Shown here one piece after another: positions 11,973 to 24,154 of a DNA stretch of 64,000 nt. Under the pieces are notes generated by a model that ran no database searches, was not told the origin of the DNA, and was given only the letters and a program-made list of their open reading frames with translations. The stretch is from Wolfiporia cocos (taxonomy: Eukaryota; Basidiomycota; Agaricomycetes; Polyporales; Phaeolaceae): the NCBI GenBank assembly GCA_029448655.1, contig JACCLO010000009.1:806001-870000 (forward strand), in the 5' to 3' direction. The number at the start of each line of letters is the position of its first letter. Within the stretch, counting starts at the first letter, position 1. Both the position numbers and the translations under genes were made by a program.

Positions 11973-14711
11973 GAGCAGCAGTTACTATACGATTAATTGC
12001 AGAGGTGCGAATGTATCGATATGTTTCTGGCTGTACGATTTTGAAAAGATCCATAATTACAGTGTTCTAGTGGTCCTTGGCACACCTGTATCTCCCTACC
12101 GTAGGTTTGTTCCAACGATGCTCATGTTATATACACATACTGAATAGCTACAAAAGATGATTTCCAAATTTTCCTAGGTCCATAGGATTGATGAGGCTTG
12201 CATGGCCGTTGCATCTACACACCGATCAACCAAGTTTAACCTGGTTACAAGTCTTGTCGACATCATTCTACATGTATCAAGCCTCAAAAAATCGCAATAA
12301 AATCATAAAGAGCAAGATAGAACATATGTTAAGATACTGTGATTAGAAAAGCCTGTATTTTCAAGGTGTATTCGGTAAATGGGCAAAGCATGACTCCACT
12401 GTGGGCGCTTCCTGAATATTCGCGTGAAATACACGAGGCGCCCGTTGATGCGATAGGTCCACAGTGACTCAACTAGCATGTTTACCACTCTGTCGTAGAC
12501 CTCACTGGCTCACTCTCGCAATATTCCGTCATGAGCGCGTCAGTGATTCCGATGTTGAGCGATGGGGAGGAGGTCTATCTCTTTGTAGCGCACCAGTCAC
12601 ATATAGTCACGGATTGTCACACTGTGCCAAGGACCACTAAACGGCCGATATGCATGCCATGACAAAGTATCTCAAATACCATCCCTTCTCTACACCGTAT
12701 CTCCTTCGAACTACACATATATTCTCTTGGAATAATGATCATTGAGTATGTCTACTTATATTTATTTGTGTTATGTATGTTTTTGCATCCTCTATTCGAG
12801 ATTTCAGAACTGGTGTGCCAAGGACCACTAGAACACTGTACTGTCTTTGTTACATATCTCAACGTCTTTGAGTACGTGTCGTAGAATGTACCGATAACAT
12901 ACTACTTTGACATGAATTATTTCTTATGAAGAGCGCAAGCCCCCAGAAACAATAGGATCACCGACAAATGTCGCGATCAGGTGATCTGACGCGTCCGGTG
13001 AATTTCTGTGGCGAGAGCAGAATACGTGCAAAGCCCAATTGGTGACGGAGGCACCTCGTCACTTCATTTATTCCGGAACATATACATAAATGCGCGCACT
13101 CCCACATTTAGTATCATACATCTGCTTGATGGAGGACATGCGCTATCGTTGACAATCGACACATCCCCGACTTTCTTGCTGCAGACTGATTGGTTTGTCT
13201 CATGTGAGTACCCAATGAGCCAGTAGCGAGCTACGCGATACGAGGCCTGATCTAATTGCGCTCTCAGATTATCACAGCCAGAGAAATGATATAGCTAACG
13301 TGTATTTTGGTACATTGATGAGTGCGCACGCTCCAAGCTCAGAGATCATATATCCTGATGATATGGCTGATTACCCATTCCATGCAATTGCAGTTTTTGG
13401 TATATACATGCATGATCTAATGAAGACGGACTGTTCCTTGGTGAGCTCTGACTGTTCCTAGCTCTACTATGGCGCGTAGAACGTGCACTGATTGCCATGG
13501 CTTCAACACCTTGATACACGACATACCACGTCAAAGTGGATAATCGGCACCCTTCATCAGAAAGTGACACTTATCGGTATGAATACTACCCGCTTTGGCT
13601 CAGAAACTGCTCAGGGCTCCGAAAAGATGCAGCAAGAGAGTAGGCTCAACCCTCACATACATACCTCTCGGGATCGATCCTTATAATTGACATGCACTGT
13701 CAGATCTTCCTGAGCGGTGCATGCTTGAGTTAACAATTGCAATGCATGTTGCACTTGACATCTAGCAGCTCAAACAGCGTGCCCGCATGCAACGCGACAA
13801 ATTAACGACATTCGAGCATCTCTGTGTCGCGCAGAAGATATAGAGGTATAAAGGTGTGGATCTCTCCGGTTGGGTACATCTTGTGATTGTACAACTCAGT
13901 CAAGCTGTGCAGCGGCTAGCTAACACTGCTTAGTCCCGATGAGAATTCAGGAATCTCTTTACTGCAGAAGATGGCGCTAGGGTGGCTCAAATACCTCTGA
14001 AAAACAATTTCAGCACGCAGATTGTCTTCCATAGCCATCGATGGGCTGTGTGTGGAGTTCCGGGATCTTATACTGCGGCAGATCACAGTGGGCATAAGCG
14101 TTCTGACGAACTGCAACGATCGGCTGAAACAGACCGCTTCATACTGGATCCACCCGTTTAAGAATATAGTCTCGAACTCAGATGTCGTATGTTCTCCTGG
14201 GAAGTGGGGAGCGGACTCCACACTAAGTATCATTGTGGCTCACTTGCCCATTCAGCGCTGCTGCGTCTCGTCCGCGAGGCCAGATCACCGCAGTCAATGT
14301 ATGGATATCATAAGTTCGCGACAACGCTGCTCGCACGACGTGAGTTTGTGCTTTGCACCAACACCCTGCTGCTTGGTGATTTGGCTCAAGGTCACGTATA
14401 TACAAGGGCGAACTTGATATTGAAAAGTCAACGAACTTCTGGATATCAGCTAGCTTCTTGGTTCGCTACGGCTCGCTGATGTTCATATGCATAAACAGCG
14501 GCTTGTATGGCGACAAGCTGCTATGATATCATCTGGCGCTTACAATTATCTGCATAGTTCCGATCCGCAATCTAATCTCACGAGACAATTACTTCATATC
14601 TCTGGACCAACCTCGAAGCCTCCACGCCTGCTGAATACAGAACTCGGCGCTGCAACCGCACTTAAGAGGGGCTTCTTCCTTTCCTACTCCTCACCCGCTC
14701 GCGCCGCCGCA
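11973..14711. other. Intergenic, mostly non-coding
   Basis: 2.7 kb between the amidase and the kinase. It contains the Tc1/mariner-like MITE at 12060-12838; the rest (12841-14711) holds only short open frames without recognisable domains. The last few hundred bases should contain the kinase promoter. Confidence 0.55.
12060..12838. mobile_element. Tc1/mariner-type MITE, non-autonomous
   Basis: A 779-bp unit with terminal inverted repeats beginning CAGTGTTCTAGTGGTCC. Counting one base of each flanking TA, the match is a perfect 28 bp (12059-12086 against 12812-12839). It is flanked by TA on both sides (12058-12059 and 12839-12840). A CAGTG terminus plus a TA duplication is the hallmark of Tc1/mariner elements. 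No transposase is encoded, so it would need one in trans. A third, partial copy of the terminal motif (12619-12642) lies inside, perhaps from an internal rearrangement. Confidence 0.85.
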
Positions 14712-15098
14712 ATGTTCGAGGAAATAGAGTCCCCCTCGCCCATGGGTGCACTCATTACGCTCGCGCCCCTTGACCCGGAATGGCAGCCGATCCTGCACTC
14801 GTCGAACCAAGTCGTACTCTACAACGCGACCTCCCACGCGCTGTCGATCCATAGGCACTCGGGCTCTGATCTCGCGCGCCGCAATGCAGGTAACCGCTGT
14901 CCGTACTGCCACCGCTTCCTACCCACAGAGTTCAACCTCGAGCAGGACGCGGCCGACGACTTGGACAGCGACTCTGATGATAATGCTCCACGCAGTCGCG
15001 CACCAAATTACTTTCAGCTGCTGGAGATAGCGAATGAGTCGGCCGCGTCCCGCCCAGGAACTCACCCACGGACGATCCCCTCAGGCAGCACTAGCACT

Positions 15099-15130
<32 letters not shown>

Positions 15131-17474
15131 TGGCAGCGCGGGAGCGACCGCATTTCACGCGGAAAACATGGCAGAGGGCTACTTCAAGGCATTTTTCAAA
15201 GAGGAGTACCGGCTGGGCATGGGTGCAAACGGAGCGGTGTTCCTCTGCCAGGTGAGTGAGTTCTGCTGTTCACGCAATTTCCGGTCAGGGCAAAACGTAG
15301 GCCCTTCTGCCGTCTGTGCCCCCGTAGCATGTGCTGGACGGGAACCCACTCGGTACGTGTTCCGGTCTCATGCTCGGCTTCGTGCACATGTCTTGACGTA
15401 TTGTTGCGTCACCTCAGGTCACTTTGCGGTAAAGAAGATCGCTGTCGGCCAGTCGCATGTATATTTGTTGAACATTCTTCGCGAGGTGCGTAAGTTTAGC
15501 GCAACTCATGAACGCTGCTCAGCGCAGCGCAGGTTCGCCTGCTAGAACGGCTGCACCACCCGAACATCGTGACCTACCATCATGCTTGGCTCGAGACCTG
15601 CCAGTTCTCCTCGTTCGGTCCGCAAGTACCCACGCTATAGTAAGCTCGAATTCAAGCTGTTCCATTCGTGTTGTTAACATCTAGCAGCATTCTTATGCAA
15701 TGGGCGGAAGGCGGCAGTCTGGACGACCTAATTGATGCGCGCCTCGGCCGTCGTGTACCCGCACACATACCAAAGAGCTCTGATTCCCCATCGGGCTCTC
15801 CTGCTCCGGAGCACTCGCCCTCGCAATCGATGCACTCGCGCAACTCGCGCATCAGGATGTTTCGTACGCTGCAACGAGCGGCGCCCGCTGATCGCGAACG
15901 CCTCCGGCGTGAACTAGGCCTGGCAAACACTGGCGGCGCGAGCAGCCCGCGCGCTCCGGCAGACTGGAAGGCGGTGCATCTTCTTAGCGCAGAGGAGGTG
16001 CGGGGCCTCTTCGGGGATGTCATTTCAGGGCTTGCATTCTTGGTATGTGGCACTGGCTCAATTTCCTCATTAATGTCCGCCTGACGGCGCCTGCAGCATG
16101 ACAAGTCTATTTTGCATCTGGATCTGAAGCCAGGTAATGTGCTGCTGGCCTGGGACGAAGGCAAACTGATGTGTGTGCATTTTGGCGATCGGTGCAAGCA
16201 AGCTAATGACTTCTGCTTAGTCCGCGAGCGATGCTCTCCGATTTCGGCACCTCACAAGACATGCTAAAGTCCAGAATGCGCTCTGGGAACACGGGGACGT
16301 GAGTCTATATTATAGTCCCAGCGGACCGCCTTTGAGAACGGCGTGTGCAGGCTAGAATACTCCTCTCCTGAGTCGCTCCCGTCGCCCTCGGGTTTACTCC
16401 AGCAGGTCGACTCCAAATCGGACATGTGGTCCGTCGGCATGATTCTGCACAAGCTATTATTCTTCCGGCTGCCCTACCGGCACGCGTCCGACGGCACCGC
16501 GGATGCTCCAAAGGACGGCAAGGAGAATATGGAGATGCTCGAGCGAGAGGTGCAGAGCTATCCAGGGTCAGCTTACCTTTCGTCAGTACATAGGATCAAG
16601 GCTCACTGTACGTCTATGTAGCTTCCGATCATCAGGCGTACTGGCGACCGTATTCGAGTCTCGCCGGCTCCCAAGGGCGTACCTCGTCTTGCTTGAAGGC
16701 CTCCTGAACGTCACCCCGTCCGTGCGCCCATCGTCGGAGCGCGTCCTCAGTGCAATCCTCGAAGGGAAGGTACGTGCGGATTTCCCCCACATTTACGCCT
16801 GCTTGTGAACCAGTGATGTTTGCAGCTCGATCCCCTCTCTGCGGATCCGATTGATCGCCCCACACCCGGTGGGACCCTCATCCCCGTGCCGCTGAGACGC
16901 GCGTCCTTTGAACCCATGCCGCCCTACGTCGAGGCCGCGTCGCTCAGCGACAGCCCAGATCTGCACGCGCGCGTCTCGCAGGAGCGCGATCTCAGCCACA
17001 GCGCGGGATCTTCTCCAGCGCCAGGGAACTTAGATGAGAAGCGGGCCGGGAACGACGTGGTCTCGATGTCGCTTTTCTCGCTGCCCATCCTGCCGCGGCC
17101 GATCCCTGCAATTCAGTTCCATATGAACGGCGCGCTGATGGTCAAGGTCAAGGTCGGCAGGAGGCAGCTGCAGATCCGCATCCCGGCCGCGATGTGGATG
17201 CGTACGCTCAAGGCATGCGCGCTCCTGTTCAAGGTCAGCATCCGATTGATCAGATGCAGGCGGGATTTGCTGAATCTGGATCGTCATCATGTAGTTTTGG
17301 AGCCTCTTGCGAATCTGTCCGGATGGACATCATCCGATGCTGTCGACCACGGCCATTTTGGGATTCGCGCTATTGGATACGTGGTTCGATAGCTGGATGT
17401 CCTTCGTCGTGTTCGGGCTTGTGCATTTCGTGCTTGTTTTACTGGTATATTGGCTCGGTTGGTGTTCTGTCTGA
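14712..17474 (+). CDS. IKS1: IKS1-like serine/threonine protein kinase with C-terminal membrane helix
   Basis: Eleven exons join in frame to 732 residues: 14712-15251, 15328-15352, 15418-15485, 15533-15639, 15688-16042, 16097-16170, 16221-16298, 16351-16566, 16622-16769, 16826-17233, 17295-17474. The N-terminus has a CPYCHR half zinc ribbon and an Arg-Ser tract. The kinase domain starts at LGMGANGAVFLC (glycine loop), followed by AVKKIAVG (VAIK Lys), HHPNIVTYHHAWLET, the catalytic loop HLDLKPGN, DFGTS and the APE-equivalent SPES. An insert rich in Ser and Arg separates the lobes. Conserved Trp-rich and hydrophobic C-terminal segments end in FVVFGLVHFVLVLLVYW, one strong membrane helix. The architecture matches the fungal IKS1 family, whose substrates are poorly known. 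The catalytic HRD Arg is Leu, so it is a non-RD kinase. An upstream in-frame ATG at 14487 exists, but the 14712 start gives a cleaner protein. Confidence 0.92.
15099..15132 (+). repeat. (AGCAGG)n microsatellite inside kinase exon 1
   Basis: About five and a half copies of AGCAGG follow two copies of CACTAG. In frame they encode alternating Ser and Arg (RS repeat). The period is a multiple of three, so copy-number changes would keep the frame and alter only the RS-tract length. Confidence 0.8.
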
Positions 17475-17924
17475 GCTTCGCATGATTCTCCTCCACTCGG
17501 ACGTTCACCTGATCCAAATCTCTAATCCAAGTTCTGCATTCAAATTTCTCATATGTTATTCTTTCCTCCTGTCAATCGCATGTGTAAAGTATGAACGATC
17601 CATTAGAGCACTACCCTCGTTACTATATTGCAATGCAGCAGACCCGAACATTGAGTCAGGATTAATACATCCACGTACTAAAGTAAGGCTAGTACACTAC
17701 CCTGTGCAGCGGAATGATAGATGGTGAGATTGAAAGAAGACGGATCCTGGTTCCGTGACTGTTCCGTGATGATATCGATATCAAGGGTCATGCACGCTGC
17801 ACAGCCGATCGCGGAGAAATAGTTTATGGCATCATCCATCACAAGCAGGTCGAACGCATATTACAGTACCTGTCTGATTCCCATCGCATGACGGCCGTGG
17901 CATCGCATCGTGATCCAAATTGCT
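17475..17924. other. Convergent intergenic spacer
   Basis: About 450 bp between the convergent kinase and paralogue genes, AT-richer than the genes; presumably 3' regions of both. Nothing else seen. Confidence 0.5.
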
Positions 17925-19093
17925 TCATCGATCCGATGCCCGAAGCATGCGCAGCCGTGGCAGCACCTCAAGGATGTTACTGCGCTGGCGCACCTCCTTT
18001 CGCATCTTCAAAGTGGCGACCGAAATTTCCAGTCCCGGAGCGTCGTCGTCGATGGTATCGGAATCAGCCGCGCTCTTATCCTCGCTGTGACCAGGCTGTG
18101 AATGTCGGCGCACCTCCTCTGCCATTGACAGAGAAGATGTTGCTTTATCAGGCTCTGTAGCGAGGATGTCTGCGACCATCGTAGAAAGAGAGAAGGCATG
18201 CCGGTGGCTGCCATTCTGACCAAGTGGTGTCCTCCACCGTACCTTCCTTGGGAAGTGCAACTTGGGGACCGAAACAGAGAACGCAGGCGTGACAGCACGC
18301 TCCTCGACAGGGGAGTTCTCTGTTTTGATATCAGACTGTAGTGTCATGGGCGACGCGAACGCCTTTCCTTTGCCCTTGCGAGCGAACAATGAGGCCTGCG
18401 CCGAAATGCGCGATATCGCAGAGTCGGAAGACTCCGAATGCGAAGACAGTCTGGTACCCTCCTCTGCAACAGAGTTGGCTCGACTGAGGATTTGTGAGCT
18501 TTTGCCCTCGTCCTGCGAAGTGTCCAGAGAGTATCTTTTGGGATATGGAAGGAGTACGCCCGATGTCGGTGGTGAGATCGGTGTAGGTGCGAACAAGTTC
18601 TTTGAATGACTTTTGCTGCTGTCGCGTTTGTTAGCGATGACTGCCCAAGTTCAAGCTGGACAGCGATGTATACCTGCCAATGCTGGTGCGTGCTGCGGAC
18701 ATACCGCTAGGTCCCGGAGGTAACGAGGTGGACGACAGAGTTTTATGGGACAATGTACTTGTTTTGGAGCTTGCTCTGCGACGGCCATTGCTAGTAGCTC
18801 GTCTGCTTGGAGCTGTCTCTGGGACCATACCCGGGACCACAAGCGATCCCATTGCATGCATCGGCATTGGTGAGGGGATATATCGGTATTGACTGTTGAG
18901 TGAAGCAACTGCTGAGTCCGGACACAAAGCGACGCTGGCGTAAGCACCTTGAGAGGGATTAGGCGGAGGAGGTAAGGATATCGCGTGCGTGCCTCTGAGA
19001 GAGATGAGACGAGATATTGGCCGAATCAATTGCGGCTACTGAGTGGAGCGGCTGCGACAACCTGTCCATGTCAGGGGTGTCAATCAGCGCCAT
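17925..19093 (-). CDS. Unknown Ser-rich protein, paralogue 1 of a tandem pair
   Basis: Three exons join in frame to 348 residues: 19093-19062, 18994-18674, 18618-17925. The second intron (55 nt) has a good CTAAC branch site 15 nt before its AG. The protein is mostly low-complexity, rich in Ser, Thr and Pro with basic clusters. Only two segments look structured: PKLHFPRKVRW in the middle and the C-terminal helix ISVATLKMRKEVRQRSNI, which continues as LEVLPRLRML. The neighbour at 19958-21313 ends with almost the same helix, so the two are diverged tandem duplicates. No domain recognised; no signal peptide or membrane helix. Function unknown. Confidence 0.75.
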
Positions 19094-19957
19094 ACAGTTG
19101 AGAAGTCGACCTGCATCAATTTATGAAAGGCTCGGGTGTTCGCGTATATTCTTCCTGTGACTTAGGGCTACTCACAGACCATCTGAAACAAGGGCCGTTG
19201 AGACATCATGTCTGTGAAGTACGTGCGATATTCCGATGTGAAGTAGCGGAGCACCAGGATCATCTGTATTACTATCTGTTCGGTCACTTGTACCACATTG
19301 GTGAGTGACATAATGGGTGGTAGATCATGATGGTAGTCGAGCGGATGCTGTTTCAAGATGATAAGTATTCATTTCACTCACCCTATATGCCAACGCTGAC
19401 CCTATGACATCCAGACGCTCAGTAAGTGTTTGGAGCCCCTGACATGAATTTGAATGACTGTGGGTGCTGAGCACCGTGCAGCGACGCATACGTCTACGGC
19501 GCCTCAGTGCACAGGCTAATTTGATTCGAAATGCCCACCAAGTGGTCCGGGCATAGAGCAGAGTTATAATATGTATCGGATCCACCACGGATCGCATGAA
19601 TCATTTGGCGTGCTGCTGACTACTACCGAAGGACTTGATCATTTGGCGCTTATTAAGTGTCAGGAATGTGTTTGTACCTTTCATCCTGATAATCACATGA
19701 GCGGAATGCACATCAAACTCGAGAATATGTTCAGCGAGAACGTCGAACGATCGGGGCCATATGTAGAGATATTGTCTCCGAGATTTAACAGCAATTGTCT
19801 GGTGTATAGATAATGTCGTCAGAGATATACCGTAAGGTTTCAAGATCCCCTGAATCAAAAGCCGGCGGCTCAAACTTAGCAGACTGGTCGACCACCGTGG
19901 GTTACACAGGGAACTTACCTGCAACCGTTCAACGTCATGTCAGAACATGGTTCGGGT
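19094..19957. other. Spacer between tandem paralogues
   Basis: About 860 bp that should hold the promoter of the downstream paralogue. Small open frames on both strands show no similarity to either neighbour or to a known family. Confidence 0.5.
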
Positions 19958-21313
19958 TTATTTTCGCGGTCCTCGAAGCTTCCTAAGGATGGGGAGCACC
20001 TCGGCGACGTCACTCTCCTGTCGCACGTCCCTACGCATTTTCAGTGTAGCAACCGCAATCTCCACACGCCGCGGCTCCTCAACAACAGTATGGCCGTCGG
20101 AAGCGCTGCTGCTGGTGTCATACATGGCGGCGGCAGAAGGAGCGGGCGCTGTCGGACGCGCCGTGTCGAACTTGTGCGACGCGAGTGCAACGTGCGACTC
20201 CATCGTTCGCAGCTCGATAGACGATGGGTCCTCCGCAACATCGGAAGATGAAGATGCACGGTTCGTCGGCAGAGGTCGGTCGTGTTCATTGGCACTGCTC
20301 CGGCGAAACAGTCCCCGTCGCGTCGCAATCCTGCGCAAGCTTAACTTGGGCAGCGATACAACAGATGCAGATGCAGGCGGGCTGCTATGCTCCGAGCCCG
20401 TGGCAGTACCGGGGCGCTGTCGCGCCTTGCCTTTGTTCTTGGCGTTTTGGCTGGGAGGCATGGCTCTCTGAGGGGGCAGAGCAAGGTGGGGGTTCACAGA
20501 CGCGAAGACCATGGGAGTCATAAAAGATGGAAATACGTTCGTCACCTCGCGCGGTTTGGGCCGCGGGAGGACGGAGGGCGTCGACGCACCCGCAGCGGGC
20601 CCCAGTGTAGCTGCAGCGTGCTTGCTCTTCGTGTGGTTGGTCGAGTGTGTCTCCAGCGTATGCGAGAGCGATGAATTAGACGTGTTGGGATGCATGAAGA
20701 CAATGTCTCCTGCAGTGCTGGTACTGACGCGGGGCGACTCCGGGACCTTTCTGCCACCGAACGCGAGATCAAGGGAGAGTCGTCGGGAATGCACGGGCCG
20801 GGCGTCGTGGAGGGGAGCGACGCCGTATGGTCCTTGCGTTGCTGTACGGGGCATGGTATTCCAGGATATATAATCTGAATGATGGGTCAAAGTATCCGAA
20901 AGGGACTGTGTAGGGTGTAGTGCTAGATCAGGAGCAGCCAAGTTGTCAAGGCCAGAAGGGGGAGTGCCGGGCGAAGGAGTGGATGGGACGGTACTCGCGC
21001 TGAACGATATAGAAGGTTTTGGGGAGGGCAACGTACGACCGAGGCTCAGCAGTCGCCTTCGCGAAGTTTCCCCAGACAAATTATGCATGCCAATGTAGTT
21101 ACGAGGCGTTATAGTGGACGTGGTGCGGACATGGGTTATTTCGTCGTCAGCGAGGGTTTTGGGCTGTCGGAGCCTTTCTGACTCTGCCCGACGCCGCTGA
21201 AATGGAGTCGCAGACTTGAAGAATGGCGTAGGATGGTCCCCCAGCCCGGGAGGAATGCTGAGAGACACAGGCTCTTGGTTGGGGAACGCAGCGACAGGAA
21301 GCGAGTCAGCCAT
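19958..21313 (-). CDS. Unknown Ser-rich protein, paralogue 2 of a tandem pair
   Basis: Single-exon gene of 451 residues starting at ATG 21313. It is Ser/Thr/Pro-rich with scattered basic patches. It shares with the preceding gene a SVVSLPKLSLRR-like segment (about residues 318-329) and the C-terminal amphipathic helix IAVATLKMRRDVRQESDV, then AEVLPILRKLR, ending within four residues of the stop. The helix has a regular Leu/Val spacing and could be a docking or dimerisation segment. The paralogue has two introns and this one none, so the copies have diverged in structure as well as length. Function unknown. Confidence 0.72.
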   Translation of the reverse strand: MADSLPVAAFPNQEPVSLSIPPGLGDHPTPFFKSATPFQRRRAESERLRQPKTLADDEITHVRTTSTITPRNYIGMHNLSGETSRRRLLSLGRTLPSPKPSISFSASTVPSTPSPGTPPSGLDNLAAPDLALHPTQSLSDTLTHHSDYISWNTMPRTATQGPYGVAPLHDARPVHSRRLSLDLAFGGRKVPESPRVSTSTAGDIVFMHPNTSNSSLSHTLETHSTNHTKSKHAAATLGPAAGASTPSVLPRPKPREVTNVFPSFMTPMVFASVNPHLALPPQRAMPPSQNAKNKGKARQRPGTATGSEHSSPPASASVVSLPKLSLRRIATRRGLFRRSSANEHDRPLPTNRASSSSDVAEDPSSIELRTMESHVALASHKFDTARPTAPAPSAAAMYDTSSSASDGHTVVEEPRRVEIAVATLKMRRDVRQESDVAEVLPILRKLRGPRK

Positions 21314-22385
21314 GGATACCGGGAAGCACAGACTTCGGCAATGCGGACGTCAGGGAAGAGTTATTGACAAGCCCGAAATCGGAGTTGTGAGGTGTAAGGC
21401 GGGGATAGAATGGAATACTACCGTCTAGATTGGGCTACACACAAGAGCATCTCGGAAGCGGGTGAAGCGGAGCACAGCAGACCGTCTCTTAAGTGAAGAG
21501 AACATCTGGGCGTGAGGACAGAACGCCCGCATCAGCGGCTTTGAATGCTGCTTCACTGACGGCCACCGTGAGTAGATAGGTGTATCACAATGGGGGATGA
21601 TGCGGTCAACCTGTTGAAGATTTCCCACCTTGCTCAAGTTCATAACGCGCAAGGCTGAGCACGATCTGTCAGCAGGTACCCGTCCGTGTGGCTTCGCTGT
21701 GATGACTGGTACGATGCAGCATAGCTATGGCGTCTATCCCTTCGGACGATATGTGGTAGAGCAGATTCCCCCAGAAAGCCTCTTACAGCAAGATGCATTA
21801 GGCAGGAGTCCAGCTTCCAAGAAGATCACAGGAAGAACAAGCTCGGGCTCCGTTTGCAGGTTGGAAATTGCCATGAGGCTACTTCGTGATGATCAGGATG
21901 GGGCACCCGTACCATGGCCAATTGCAGTGAGCCTGGGCTGCGTTCCAATCCTGGTCAAATTCCAGGAATTTCCTCGGGATCAGGCGACTTGTAACTGAGT
22001 GTCTGATGCACATAAGCCACAGCGCCACAAAGCTTCAGGCCATGAGTGTTGTAGATCCTTTGTAGTAGTAAAACCCTTGTCTGAGATTCCGGACCATGAA
22101 TACGTGTACGGCTTGAGCATCAGCTCACAGAAGCCAAACGTAGGGTATGTCCAGAGCAGAGTTTGATCTTGAAGAGACTTGCATGTTGCTAACAGGTCGC
22201 GGGAGAGCGTGACATGCCGGTGACTATGTCACATTCTGTCACGCCTTCTGCATTCAGAATTCTGGGCCGTTGCCACGCTCGTCTCGTCTTCACCGTCGAC
22301 CACGACGCCCGGGCACACTCGTCGTCGAACGCACTCGTCGGTCGTTACTCGCAAGCAGAACATCGCTGAAGAGTGACTCACCGCC
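21314..22385. other. Divergent intergenic region
   Basis: About 1.1 kb between divergent genes. An open frame at 21630-21998 has no recognisable domain. The 200 bp before 22386 may hold an unrecognised first exon of the next gene. Confidence 0.45.
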
Positions 22386-23020
22386 ATGTCTGGTTCAAGC
22401 TCATCCAGCATCAGCATCCCGGCGACTGCAGCAGCCGGCGGCCTCACGATTACCAAACCGCCCCAGACCGCGACGTCGTACTATAAAATTGCGCCGTCGA
22501 ACACGATCACCTTTGCATGGAACTTTACCAGCTTGTATGTCACTCCCTCATCGCTCACCCTCTCTGCTGTGTGCGACAACGGCAATACGTACCCTGTTGG
22601 GCCGACCGATGGTATAATTCCCGGGTCGGCGACGAGCGTAACATGGGATTTGTGGTCATATCAGCAAGCGCACTCGAGTACGCCACTCGCTGTTGCGACC
22701 TACACGTTGGAGATTTGGGGAGACCAGGGGAAGAATGCGGCAGAGTCGCCAGGATATCTGTCGACGAATTCAGACCTACAATTCGCGCTCTACTCCCCAC
22801 AGCCGTATACACCGCTTTCAAGTAAGTATATCTACCATAGGGCTCGGGGCACATAGCTGACAGTTGGTTTGTCCAAAATAAAGGCTGGACCTGTCCGGGG
22901 TGCAACGTGAGCGGCGCGTGGTCGACGTACATCGCGCATCCGGCATTTGTCAGTCTCGTAGCGACCTTCCTGATCATGATACTTTCCGGGTTCGCCGTCA
23001 TTCGGCAAGCCACACGCTAG
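22386..23020 (+). CDS. Small cell-surface or membrane protein, DUF7137-like
   Basis: Two exons, 22386-22821 and 22884-23020, with a 62-nt intron, give 190 residues. A Ser-rich start is followed by a conserved beta-sandwich-like segment beginning GGLTITKPPQTATSYY and containing FAWNFTSLYVTPSSLTLSAV and TLEIWGDQGK. A CPGC motif and a C-terminal hydrophobic helix (FVSLVATFLIMILSGFAVI) ending in a short basic tail follow. This layout fits the fungal family called DUF7137. Relatives usually have an N-terminal signal peptide; none is present from this ATG and an in-frame stop lies just upstream. A first exon is therefore probably missing from this model (a stop-free stretch at 22260-22370 is a candidate). 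Function unknown; the family assignment is from memory of its motif pattern. Confidence 0.75.
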
Positions 23021-24154
23021 ACGGCGCCCGGACGCCCGGTGCGGCATAGACTCGACTCGTTGCGCGACGTAGAACCTTGTGCGCGGGGCGCGGTGCACAG
23101 ACACCGGCGCGTTCTCTCCGGTTTATTGACGCTTGTTTCCGGTTCTCGGTTGGACTTCGGGCTTTATGACGATACGCTACTGATTGCATTTTGCTTATAC
23201 TCTTTGTTACGTTCACGGACAGATTTGTGCCACTTGCGACCCTAGCATGATACTCCAGACAATAATTCCCTCTCATATGCACTTGTACGGATAGCTCACT
23301 CGGACAAACACTCGCCGCATTGATAGGACTCGTACAGAACAATTGGGACCATGAGGCACACGGTGCCATTAGAGTTTATGCATAGCTGAAATGCAACTCC
23401 CACCATGGCGAGTGTTGGGCTATTGTTGTCGCCGGCGTACAGCCCACTGTATCATTATGTTGGCCTGTGTTCAGATCAACTCCACCTTGACAACTCAAAC
23501 AAATCTGGTGGCAGGTTTGCTAGCCACCGGTCAAGAATTACATTCGACCACGTTCTGCTCGGACTATCAGCTGGTCTGAGAAGTCTTGGGACCACTGTTC
23601 TACTTTGCTGTTTCAATGAACAAAGAGGTCTTCCTCGTAGAACTTCGTAAGTTGCGCGCTGCTCATGGAAATATCTCCGTCTCTCTCTAAGATTGGCGAT
23701 CACAGAATATCAGTGATGCATTCATGCCACGTGCGAACTAACTAGTATTAACGGGCGAGGGCGAGAACAAACTCCTGATGGGCACGACTGCTCATATATC
23801 ATATCCGATTGAACGTATTGCGGTGGTCTACGATGGTTATGACCTATGCAAATTCATTCACTAATATTTCCAGATTCTTGCTGCCGCTTTATACCAATGT
23901 CCAGTCCCTCAACGGGAAGTATATCAATCGATTCAACGGAAACAAGTGTTCATGCACATGCATTGGCTCACTGCTACTCGGAACAAGCTGAGGCTCCTGT
24001 TACGGCAGATAGAATTCACTCTTTCTTGCCCAGTCACTTATCGCATACGTCATCCTCCTGTCAACTTGCACTGTCCTCGCGTATCGCTTCGCTCCCGACT
24101 TTGTTCGTGACGCCATCCGAGCCCTCGCTGCAGCCCTCGCTATCGTTTTCGTCC
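23021..24154. other. Intergenic, with extension of the acidic repeat
   Basis: No independent gene seen. The last 110 bp or so (about 24040-24154) still read on the minus strand as Glu/Asp/Ser-rich repeat like the end of the neighbouring F-box-like gene, but in a different frame. Confidence 0.5.

Noticed and set aside
14487..14711. Earlier in-frame ATG for the IKS1-like kinase
   Set aside because: It adds 75 residues with no recognisable or conserved look; the second start fits the family better. It cannot be excluded without RNA data.
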